Source of the DNA: Sipunculus nudus
Taxonomy: Eukaryota > Annelida > Sipuncula > Golfingiida > Sipunculidae
DNA length: 64,000 bases
Assembly: GCA_026874595.1 (NCBI GenBank)
Contig: CM049315.1
Span: 61,561,389 to 61,625,388 of the forward strand
Direction: 5' to 3'
Shown here: positions 10,560 to 22,100 of the stretch, piece by piece
Layout of the letters: every line of letters starts with the position of its first letter
How positions within the stretch are numbered: the stretch's first letter is position 1
Notes under the pieces: generated by a model
The model's database searches: none
What the model saw: only the letters and a program-made list of their open reading frames with translations
Told to the model about the DNA's origin: nothing
Made by a program: the position numbers and the translations under genes

Positions 10560-11707
10560 AAGTAATCTAGAAGAAAGACGCAAATCGAATGAAAGTTTCC
10601 TTTAATGTGTAAAATGAATCACCGGTCCATATCACACTATTGGGCCTGGTCCATATTACACACAGCCAGTCGATATGCAGATTTTGACCATGACCTTATT
10701 TACATTTTATTAGCCAAATCAAATATGCCAGTTCTAGGCCCGTGTAATAAAGCCGATTAATGTTGGGACAAGATGAGATCTTCATTGGATAACAGTAAGA
10801 ACACTCCGATATTTATATGCATGGAAAATAAGAACAAACTATGAAATTAACATCTTTAAGTTGAACATTCGCCAAAACGTGCACCTAGCTTTCCTGTACC
10901 GTCGTTGGATGCTTCAAAATGGTCGATGCTACAGTGACAAACTTGCCTCGGTCTGGTACTATTTTTCCAAATATGGATATTTCGGGTGTTTCGAATTACA
11001 CGGTAGTCCAAATTACAAGGATTTCCCCTATATCTATCTTGTCACAAAAACTCTTTCCTAGCTTTATACTGTATCAATTGCAAAAATTAGCATTTTAAGA
11101 TGTCAACGCCACGTGGGGTTTATACAGGACCACGTGCCAGCTCGGCTTATTGGTGAACTATTTACTGGCGGTGCACGCCACATCGTTGATTGACAGGCGT
11201 GCGGAGGCTGCAGGTCAGTCAGCCGGGATTGTGCTCATCTTTATTACCGGCACTTGATATTTGACACTTAGTACTGCAAACACTTTTTACCCCTGAACTA
11301 TTATGCAGATCGTAGAATTCTGTTTAGGCCTTTAATTTTCCATTAAATTCACACTGTACCATTATAAATATCTTAAAAACCAAATGCAGAAGGGTAGCTA
11401 ACAACAATGGAATTGGGAAATAAGGGATTTTTCCATCCTATAATTTTGACTCTTCTGTAGTTTTATTTTTATTGATATTCTCCCCTGTAGATATGAACCC
11501 CGATCCCTGTAACAAAACCACTCATTAAGTAAAGAGTATACCCACTTGCTATGGAGGCAATATCAGCTGTTCTCTTTTTTACAAGTTTTCAGTGGTATTT
11601 TATCGCATTTTTTCTGTATACAGAAAAAAGAACTATAATTAAATGATAAACGTGTTAATTAACATTGCAGTGTACTATGCATGCATTCTGTGTCCGATTC
11701 CCAGCTG

Positions 11708-11708
<1 letters not shown>
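10560..11708. other. Upstream noncoding sequence
   Basis: Mostly AT-rich with a GC-richer island at about 11100-11230. The island holds two perfect CACGTG E-boxes at 11110-11115 and 11131-11136. The distant inverted-repeat arm 11004-11029 also lies here. No gene is recognised. Confidence 0.4.

Positions 11709-11753
<45 letters not shown>
11709..11753. repeat. TA microsatellite followed by GA run
   Basis: Pure TA repeats, then AGAGAGAGAG at 11756-11768. Confidence 0.9.
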
Positions 11754-11757
<4 letters not shown>

Positions 11758-11769
11758 AGAGAGAGAGGC

Positions 11770-12365
11770 TGATGCCGGTGCAAGTACTCCCGTAAAATGG
11801 CTTGTTTTGGGTCCGATAATGTAACATTTTGAATAAAATAAAGAGAAAAACTGCATCTTTTATGATCCAAGAGTAGGCAAACAGTGCTAATAATAATGGC
11901 GATAATTTTTTATGCTAATATTTTTATTTGTATTTCCTTTAGAAAGACAGCTTAACCACATTCACGATGCAATGACCTACGCGCTGAATTTTATTTTTAC
12001 AAAACATATAACTAACAAGGTATTTTATCATTTAAATATATATTCCATTAAATATGACAACTGCGCATTCCACAACATATTCCACAACTGCGCTATCTAA
12101 AATCAACGTCCAAAAGGAACGGTCTGCAGTCATGATGTTAGTGAAGGGCGAAAGCGGCGACACGAAATTCTGAATTAACATAGACAGGTCTATTCTTTTT
12201 TCTCTGTTTATCCATATCATAGTTAAAATGAATTTGACTAAACAAAAAAAATGCTTGTTCTATGAGCTCGCCGCTCCCATTTCGTGGATCACATATTTCA
12301 AGAACTGAAGCAAAATTGTGTCTTTGGCCATTTGGCAAAATCCCACGTACACTGCGTCTCGACCT
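11770..12365. other. AT-rich noncoding sequence
   Basis: Nothing recognised; short open frames here have no family resemblance. Confidence 0.4.
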
Positions 12366-12458
12366 AAAGAAAAAAAAAAAAAAGGGGGGGGGGGGGGGAC
12401 CTGAACGCTTGTTCTCGAAGTCCGCAGAACGCTTGTTCCCGGGAGTCCGCAGAACAAC
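12366..12458. repeat. Poly-A/poly-G junction and 24-bp duplication
   Basis: A run of A (about 14) passes straight into a run of G (about 16). A tandem duplication follows: GAACGCTTGTTCTCGAAGTC and GAACGCTTGTTCCCGGGAGTC, each continued by CGCA, with a third partial GAACAAC. Confidence 0.7.
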
Positions 12459-13385
12459 ATTTTTGTGTGGCCTAACTGTAAATCCTCAAAATGTTCGTAT
12501 AACAATTTGTCAATGTGAATGGATGCTAATGCAAAAAGTGTGGCATTTTTTTCGATAACATTATACAACGCTCGGATGATGAGGATCTGCAAATCTGTAC
12601 GTGATACCAGGATGCAGACGGGACGTAATATAAAGAGAATGTCTGTGATGTCGATTATTTAATATATTGCAACATATTACCCCTAGGTCATAATTATTAA
12701 AGGGACGGAACGTGATATATACAAGGCTTGCTAAATTTTTTAAAAGGCCAGGCTTGGTCAGAGGCATTAACAAATATACATGATAAAATCGAGTGTTACT
12801 AAGATAAGCTTACTTCTGTTTCTTTATACCACATATGAACAATATTATCTTGGCTTTTCATTTAAATATATGATTGGACTTGGCTGTGTGACACTGTGTG
12901 CCAGAATAGACTTTTAAAACCAGTTATCATGAGAGTGGATCTGTGATAAACAATACTTTTTTCTAATGTATATCGAATAAAGAAACGTAACTTGGTATTT
13001 CTACAAAAAATGTCGCATTTCATGTCCGGAAACTATATTTGTTACTGAGAAATTAGCAAATGCTAAAAATGACATGAATAACCATTCAGATTGTTGCTAA
13101 AGATATAACCATTATTAGGAGATAAAAATAATTTAAATCGGGGCAGAAATACATACAGAAAAAAAGCTGAAAATGTTACAATACCCTTAAATTTCCGTTG
13201 TCCCTTTCTCTCGAATCTTAAATTCAAAACAGCGTTTTTCTGTAACCACTGTTCCATTTATATAGATTTTGTTTTCCACGTTGTCACAGCGGTGAAAGTT
13301 TATTAAGATGATTTTTGCTTGATTTTTCCTGACCGTTTTGTTTTTTAATACAAAAATTTGGATATAAAAAGTATGTCTCCAAAAA
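12459..13385. other. AT-rich noncoding sequence
   Basis: No gene, RNA or repeat can be supported here. Confidence 0.4.
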
Positions 13386-14390
13386 TATACCCGGCGCCGT
13401 TACCTGACCTTTTGACCTTGCAGCGCGTGATCACTTTGCTGATGCAGGGAGCAGCGTTTATTAGAGTTCAGGAAATTTTGTACACATAATCCACAATTAA
13501 ATTTAGTAACTGTTATATCAGTGTTCTCTGTCAATCATTAAAGGGTTAAAAAAATCACCGTATGTTTATTTGGACTCGACACCGTTACACCTGCGAAAAA
13601 TTAACCGTCGCATATAACACTTCGAAAATGGCTTTTTCTTGTTGTTCATGTAGTGATAACACGTGCTGCCCTCTTAGGGACGGTATGGAAGTAATTTTTT
13701 GTCCTGCATCTGACGAAAAGATGAAAAAATCTCAGCACCGTTACCACTCGAAACCGTTACCTGCATGAAAAATAACGGTGTCGAGAGCAAGGTAACCGTG
13801 TCGAGACCTTGGTATTAAATCCAAATTATTGAAAGAGAATTTGAAACATATTTTGGGCTAAATATTTTAAACATTTGCGTTTCTTCTATTCAAACAGGCA
13901 TTTGCTTGTTTTAATACATAATACTGGTATTCAAGTAGTCACTACGGTTATTTTTACTTCAGAAGCTCGACTCCGTTACCTATGCTCAACACCGCTATCT
14001 ATGCTCAACCCCGTTACCTAGAGGATTTAAAACCATGTTTAAATTTTATTTTCTGTGCATTCAAAAAAATTAACAAGGTATTTCGACTCAAATTCTGAAG
14101 GTAGATGTACCAAAGCACTTTGTCCGGTAAACCCCTGCAAATGCACCCCTCTGGAAGCAAAAATAGGAATAGAGACAATTTTTGTTTTCAAAAGTTAATT
14201 AAAAAGAAGAAAATATGTTCTTTTTTACACACTTTTTTTTGTTAAATTCATAACTGAAATTTATGTTTTGATTTTATCAAAGGCTATTAATTTTAATTTT
14301 ATCGAAAATCACAAATAATCTAGTCAAAACAATTTCTGAAATGTGCAAGTGAGATTTTACTGCGTGTCACGGTGTCGAGAGAAAGGTTCA
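13386..14390. repeat. Cluster of CTCGACACCGTTACC-like motifs
   Basis: About ten copies of a 12-15 bp motif occur within 1 kb: at 13392, 13573, 13734, 13749, 13965, 13985 and 14006 on the + strand, and inverted (AACGGTGTCGAG, GTAACCGTGTCGAG, CACGGTGTCGAG) at 13773, 13791 and 14369. Spacing is irregular, so it is not a simple tandem repeat. It lies 0.9-1.9 kb upstream of the UCHL3 start codon. It could be a degraded repeat or a cluster of binding sites. Confidence 0.5.
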
Positions 14391-15140
14391 TATTTTCCCC
14401 TTACCTGGACTATTTATGAAAAAGGGAAACTGAAAAGTGCACTACTTGCATTATTTTACAATTCTAATGATAATTTTCTACAAATTAAGAGTTGTTATAT
14501 CAAAATCAAGATTAAAAAAAATCACCAAGAAAATCCTTGAAATGCGACGTTTTCTGTAGAAATACCCAACTACTGAAACAATATTTTATAATGCATTCAG
14601 ATTAAGTAAACTTATCAATTTCCCATAATAATATTCAGTATCTGATTGCACTTATATTTAACTTCAACAATGCTTTTCTTATTGCATTCAGGAAATACTA
14701 GTATATAAATAATTTACTTCCAATAATAATGTTCATGTTATGATTTTATTCAATTAATGATTGTCACCTCACGTAGGCCTACGTACACGTCTCGCTGTTA
14801 CAAATCCATTGTGACACATTTCTAACATTATTTTTACAATTAGAAACAAAGCTGGATGACTCGTATACTTTTTTTAAGAGTGTAGAGGGGCTTAAGTGTT
14901 ATTGTGAAGCTTAACTTAACCTCTAATTTAACTGGAGTAATTGTAAGTGGTAATGGGCCCGCCGCCAGTCGAGATAATTTAATTTGGGAGTAGGCCGATA
15001 TACATGTAGGTTCTATATAACATAGGCCTAGATCTAGCTAAAACAGGCTTTTTTCTTAGATTATTTAAGTAGACATTCTCCCCAGAAATAGAAAATAAAA
15101 TACAAAATTATCATAACATTGTGAGTCTCAAAGGTTATGT
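14391..15140. other. AT-rich upstream sequence
   Basis: No coding or repeat signal is seen. Base composition becomes more balanced from about 15140 toward the UCHL3 start. Confidence 0.4.
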
Positions 15141-15308
15141 ATAATGTAGCAGTCATGAAGCACTCAGCTGGATTCGCTGAGATGTGAGGAAAACACTCCG
15201 GTTTCGCTCTTTCGACTCCAGTTATTCTTCCACGCCGACAGAGCCCTGTCCCGTGAGTTAGCTCCGTGTTCTGCGTTCTGAGTCAACGTCTGCTCATTAT
15301 TCTGCAAG
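15141..15308 (+). promoter_or_regulatory. UCHL3: Probable UCHL3 core promoter and 5' UTR
   Basis: The 170 bp ahead of the start codon is noticeably more GC- and CpG-rich than its surroundings. It contains no TATA box and leads without an upstream ATG in good context into CTGCAAGATGG (the context around ATG has A at -3 and G at +4). The exact transcription start cannot be read from sequence. Confidence 0.4.
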
Positions 15309-15350
15309 ATGGCTTCTACCAGGTGGTTACCGCTCGAGTCCAACCCTGAG
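15309..15350 (+). CDS. UCHL3: UCHL3 exon 1 (coding part)
   Basis: Fourteen codons, [14 protein letters not shown], match the start of UCHL3-type hydrolases (a W-LPLE-NPE pattern). The exon ends in phase 0 at GAG followed by GTAAAA. This N-terminal strand and the Asn-Pro-Glu turn contribute to the ubiquitin-binding face in the family. The ATG is the only one in frame. Confidence 0.85.
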
Positions 15351-16112
15351 GTAAAACTTTCTTGGTTTTCAGAATAATTTCACAGATGAATTTAATTGAA
15401 GGGACTTTTCTATGAAACTCTCTCCTACATGTTTTGTAGGTGATGAACAAGGTGAGTGTCATCGTGGCTGCAGTTTGCTCTGGTTTGAAGCGTATCAAGC
15501 CGGCACCTTGTTATGAAAATAAATTCAAGCCTCACTGCAGTGATGTCAGGCTCTGCAATCCAGAATGCGCAACAACCGTTTGTATGGTTATATATATATA
15601 TATACAATAAATATATAACGTTATATATATATAAATACAAATATATATGTATGAGTAGATATATCTACTTAAATACATTTTATATTTATGTATACATACA
15701 CACACAGTCACAGGGATTTTTCTATAATCAAGACCTTGGCACGAATGTAAAATAAATCGTGCACCTCTATGAGGCACGACACTTGTATGAACAGAAAACG
15801 TTTTTTAACCATCTTTTTCTGTCTTAATTTCGTCACTTATTTTCAACTGCCTCTTACTTCTTCATTACATTAAGGCAGGCCTTATTTCCACTCCCCGGGA
15901 GTGGAAATAAGGTATGCTTATTTCCACTCCCCCTTATGGTAAAGGCTGGTGCAGTGTATAAGTGTCCTTTGAAAAAAATTTATCAAAATGTTTTTCAGTC
16001 TATTTCAGTTATAAATAAGCAAGTCTATATATTACCAGTAATTCTTGTTCAAAGATTTTCAGAGAGTCTGCATTGTACTGAGATAATAATATTGAGACAT
16101 TAGGGGCATGTA

Positions 16113-16184
<72 letters not shown>

Positions 16185-19100
16185 CATGTATGCACTTAAA
16201 AAGGTTTAAGTTTTTACATTGAAATGCATTTAAAAGTGTTTCACTGTTACTGTATTAAACATAATTTTAAACATATATGATTCACTTAAGTAAAACTTGT
16301 AGTTTACTTACATTCAAATTTCTGGCCAGATTCTTAAAGACAAATAAAATGTATATTTTTCTGCAAATAGCCACATTTTGTCAATTAGTTTGTTTCATAA
16401 TTGTATAGCTATAATAGGCCTATATATAAGGCATGGGTACAAGCTTTCAGTAGCTCAAATAGGGCGGGAATGTTTTGACAACACATGTTTCCTGGCTCAA
16501 TCCTTATCAGTTGATGGTTAGCACCTCATCCACAGGGCCAGTCACAGTAGCCTGGAGTCTGTGTCTCCAATTGCCCACATTAGTGCTGTCAGGTCTTGGC
16601 TAAGAGTACAGGTAAAGTCTAGACAGTTGCACAGGAGGTAGCCGCCGATGTCGGCGCAACAGGTTTCTGTTGCGTGGCCGGCCCACCAAAGGGTAACTGG
16701 GGTTATAACACGATACGATCTGTTACTCATAGAAAGAAAATTAAATAAAAATATTTCCTATGGTTTTAATATACCAATTTCACATTATGTTGTATGTTGG
16801 AAGGCCTGTAATAAAAAATAACCATTCTGGAAAGCATGAAGCACCTCTAACATCAACAACTGATAGTATTTGTCCAGAGAGAATTGAAGCATTAACAGCC
16901 CCGGTAGACATCTTGCATTTGGTGGCAGTCCTGTATGAGGCTTTAGGCCTGTGTACAATTATGTTCATATTTTAACTTCCTTGGTGCAAAATAGGGCTGA
17001 GAAGAGAACAGTAATGTTTTATAGTGGTCAAATATACACTACACATAGATGTACTGAACATTAATCAATGGATATATGTTAAATCTCACAGTTGTGTATG
17101 GAGTGTTATAATCACAGTTAACTGCAGGTCCAATCTATGGACTCCACAATGCGTCAGTCACTGAAAATTAGCAATTGAGGAGTTCATTCTTATGGGCTAC
17201 ACAGGAGGATACACTTTTGTTTGCAACTTCATTAATTTATCCCGCAGTAGCTTATTTTATCCAAAACAGTTTCAATGGCATGACTATGGTTTAAAAATAA
17301 GTGAACTTTGTCTGAAAGAAAAACTAGAACTAAAAGGAAACATAGGACGCATACATTTTAAGAATAATAATAAGACTGTTGTCACCAGTGTTTGACATAA
17401 AAGGTAAGACAAATAACCATCTTCTATTATATTCTATACCGCCTACATGGCTGATGAAAGTGAATTTCTTAACTTACAAATATTTTAAGTTCCTTTTATA
17501 TATGTATAGGGTGTGGAAATAAGTATTCTTTATGTCATCTTCCAGGGGAAGTGGAAATAAGCATTCCTTATTTCATTTCCCTGGGGGAGTGGAAATAAGC
17601 ATTTCCTTACATTAATTCTAATCACCATTAAGTCCGTCTGTATACGCACATAGCTATAGTCAAGACAGTGCGTGAGTGATTTTACATTCACTCCAAGACC
17701 TTTTTTCTGTCGCTTCCTGTGTAAATTGTGTCTGTTTTTTAAATTTGAAATTCACCCTTCTTCACTTATTGTTTCCCAAATGGCAGTTAGGAAAGATGGG
17801 CAACTGCTTGTCAATCAGTGACAATATATAGCCAATTGCATGAGCCCAATTGGGACAGACTGTTCACCAAAATTTACTAAAATTGACCCAAATTGACTGA
17901 AATTGAATATGGACATTTCATCGAATGCACTGTTGCACAGTTTATCAATATATGTGTCAATTAATACTCAATATTTTTCAAAATAGTTAGTTTTTGATAA
18001 CATTAAATAAATTCATGATATATTTGAAACTTATACAAATTAGGGTTTTTCCAGTTATTGTAAAATAATTAGGAGTCTGTGGAGTCCAATGTAGCCTATA
18101 GGCCTATAGATTATTTGCACTTGACAGGTGCCTATGAAAAGTTCCAGCAATATAATATAAAAGAAATAATAAATATATGTGTTCCTATAAATATCTATAC
18201 ATATATAGAAAGACATAATTTTATATTTATGTAAAAGAAATAATGAAGTATTATAGTAAAATGTAGCATATTGACAGCATGTTAATTTTGGCTGTTCAGA
18301 TAAATGAATAGCATGTGTTACAGATTGCTAAATAAGCACGAGTAGCAGTGCATGGTCTGGGTTGGTTTCAACTGTCCTCCTGTCCTAGGCAGAAAATCAT
18401 CATTATCACCAGGTTTTTCCTAGCTTTTCAAATGCAAATATATAGAAAAAAAATAAAAATAGAAAAAAAGTAAATTGCATTTGCTGAAATTTTACAAAAT
18501 GCAGCTGAGTGCTGTGACCCATGGGTCCCTAGTTTTTAGCTCAGCTGACTATAAGTCATCTGAGCTATAGTCGTGGTCCATTGTCCATCCGTCTGTCCGT
18601 CCGTCCGTAGATGTGGCACGTTTTGAAACCGTAAGACCAAGGAATCCAAAATTCAGCATAATGTTAGATGTTCCCAAGATCACCTACCAAGCCAAAAAAC
18701 TGGGTTTTTGTGACTTCATTCCTTTGAGAAATTAAGGAAAAACCTCAATTTTTTATTAAAAACCTATTTTCACACTTCAGGACTGCCTAATATCAAAACC
18801 ACTCATCTGTTTTTCCTCATATTTCCTATAAATAATCCTCTATATAATTCCTATGTACATGCCAGAAATTAGGTCTGTATTATATAATTTAAAAAAGTTA
18901 TGGGCCTAAACATAATGCATTTTGTAAATAATCAGGAAAGATATTTTATCACTTAACACAAAACTTGTTGAAGCTAAGCACTTTTTTTCCAGTAATATTA
19001 CTTTTATTAATCAAAATTAAATTGTATACCCACAATTAGATCAAAATCTTTAAAAATTTTTAAAATATTAGCAAAAATAAAAAATTGGTACCTTAAATTT

Positions 19101-22100
19101 TGCCCAACTTTGACCATGGCACGTTTTTTTCCTGTAACTTCTGTGGATTTAATTTTCAAAGCATGTTTTTTTTTAGCATTTCAACTGTTAACACAAAAAA
19201 TTTGAAACCAGTTGATCAAAAACTGTAGATTTTATTCAAGTTTTCAAGCACCATGTCACATATTGCTAGTGTTATGCAGTTTGCAAGAGCTCAGCTCCTG
19301 AGCTTCAGCTCTAAGTTCCTTAAATTTGGCATACAGTTAGATTTCTCCAAAATCCCCTACCATGCCAAGAATTTGGTCACTAGGACTTAATTCCTTTGAG
19401 ATATTAATGAAAAACTTCATGTTTCCATTAGAAACCCATTGTTTCACTTCAAGACTGCCTTATATCAAAACCACTGATCTGACTTTAATCATAAATAATA
19501 TACATATTTTTCATTCTCTATGCACATGCTAGAATGATGTCAGTATTGCGTAATTGTTTTAAGTTATGGGCCCAAACATAATGCACTTTGTAAAAAATCA
19601 AGAAATATATTTACTCCCTTAACAAGGGCATTGCTGAAGCTAGAGATTTTTTTGTCAGGGATGTAACATTATTTAATCAAGATTCAGTTGAAAATTAGTT
19701 ACCCAAAATTAGTTCTGAATTTTTCAAATTTTATAAGTTATTAGTATAAATATAAAATTAGTACCTTAAATTTTGCCCAACTGTGACCATGGCACGTTTG
19801 TTTCCCGTGAGCACTGTTGATATAATTTTCATATCATGCACACATAAGGATTTCAGCTTTTTAGTTTAGAAAGCTGAAAGAAATTGGCCAAAAATTGTAG
19901 CTTTTATTAATGTTTTTTATGAGAACCTGTCAGACTTTGGCTCTCTCCAGCCCCTCTTGAGTCACCTGTATGTTGACCTTGTTGACCGTTCATCAAATTA
20001 TGCACGCTTGAGGGGAGAATCCAGGCAGCTTATGGCCAGCCACAGTTGATCCAGGTGTCCAACCCAACTCATCTAGTAGTTTTAACCAACAACATAACAA
20101 TAAACAATAAATTAATAAATTTTTATTGGTGTTTAATAACAAATTAAAGAAAAATAGAAAAGGAATTTGTTAGTTTATAATAACAGGAAATTAACTTGCA
20201 GTTACTGATGATATAAGAATCTTGTATCGATGGGTAGAATGTCACATATTCCAAATAACATCATGCAGTCACCTATGGCATTTTTCAGTTCAATTTTAAT
20301 GATAAAGAAGGAAAATCATATTATTCATTACTTATCATTACGGATTATATGAAGGAAATTAATGATAGACAAAGATTCAGTTGATAATATTAATCTAGAT
20401 TCCTACTGTGTTTAGTGTGTACATTGATGTGAAATTAGTCCAAAATGAATTTTTTACAGTTATTTTTTAATATAAATAAAAGCCATAAAACCAGGTACTT
20501 GTGATCATTATTTAAATGTGTCAATTTTGTATATTCTGGATTCTCAACATCATTGTTTGGTGAAAACTGAATAAATACCAGACATGGTGCGAATACTTTG
20601 TAATTGTATTTAAATACGAATATGATTATGTACTCCATTATAATTATATAAAATATCTTGCATAAAGAATGGGAATTCAGGTAAAAATGAAAGTAAATGA
20701 ATACTCGTGCAAATACTTTCAAAATGTATTCATGAATGCATTCAAGAATATATTCTTTAATATTATTTTAATAATCATATCAGTTATATTTCATTTTAAA
20801 AAATCATATGATTCTCTTATTATTTTTAATAAAAATTATATTTGGGACAATATTTGTAATTTTTTTTAATAAATAGTTAAACTCTTATATTATATGTTCT
20901 GCTTATAATTTATATGGCCAAGTCAAAATCTGTGTGACAATAGTTCTCCATTTGTTAATAAAATAAATGAAATCAATCCTCTTCCCTGTCTCCAAAGGTA
21001 CTATCAAAATCATACATAAGCTAAACAACAACAACTCATAATACAGCTTATATTTATTACCACACAAAACCAGCATGTGCCTCATTTCTAAATAGTATTT
21101 TTTTATCATATATAACAGCTGAGCGTCGTGACTAATAGGTCCCTTGTTTTTTGTTAATCAGGGTCTATTTAGATAAGTCTGTTAATTAGCAAAAATTATT
21201 CGATGCTATTTTTGGTCACTTGATGGTCAATGCAGAACAGCTATTGTGAAAAGAGTAACCTCCCAACCCAATTTTTCCCAATTCAATTCATTGAACTTCT
21301 TTAGATTTATATAAAGTTGAATTTTATAAAACATGCATGTATCAAAATATTAGCACTAAGTGGCTACTTATCCTGACTAAAATTATAAAATAAAATCAGT
21401 TAATAACATATATGTAAAAGTTAGAATAAGATAACTTAGATAACATTAATGGTAATGATGACAAACATCGTGTATTTACATGCAACTACAGAATTTCAAT
21501 TAAATGCTCACATTCTCATTTTCTGACAAAAATTGACCGCCAATATATTTTGCTTTTATTATGGTCAATTCCAGACAATTTCAGTCAATTTTAGTTTTAC
21601 CTAATATCAGTCAAATTTGGTCAATTTGGTGAATAGTCTGTCCCAGTACAAATCACAATTGGGATCTGTATTGGTACAAATAATACCAGACGTGTACATT
21701 TTATTTGAGTACTAGTACTTTCAAAACAAATTTTTGTTACCTTGACAAAGGCGGGTAAACATCACATTTTATTTTCACATGAAGCAGACAACTATACATA
21801 AATATAATATACGAGGTTACCTACTTGTTTATATGTATAATAGACAAATCCAGTACTAGTAGATGGTATCTCAGGTATCTATAGTACTAGTAATGTAAGC
21901 ATCACAAAGGGATGTAAAAATCAAAAATTTATAGAAGGGATATGCAGTAGTCTCTTATTGCATTGCAAACATCACATATGGATTGATAACATCACATGTC
22001 AGTATTTTTGGTTTTAAACAATTCTTTATTTCATTAATATATCACAACAATTTTACATTGAATAACAAAGAACAATCGCATACAATTTCAAACACACATG

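Larger units (their letters stand above)
17851..21646. mobile_element. TIR element interrupted by family A Helentron-like insertion
   Basis: The left end TGGGACAGACTGTTCACC and right end (inverse TGGGACAGACTATTCACC, 21629-21645) form terminal inverted repeats. Similarity continues inward through repeated AAATTGAC units for about 70 bp. The family A sequences at 18502-21150 lie inside, so the host element alone is about 1.15 kb. No transposase is seen. The target duplication is unclear. Confidence 0.5.

Noticed and set aside
16542-17395. Frames inside the TTATTTCCACTCC element as a transposase
   Set aside because: No catalytic motif, frames on both strands and all short.
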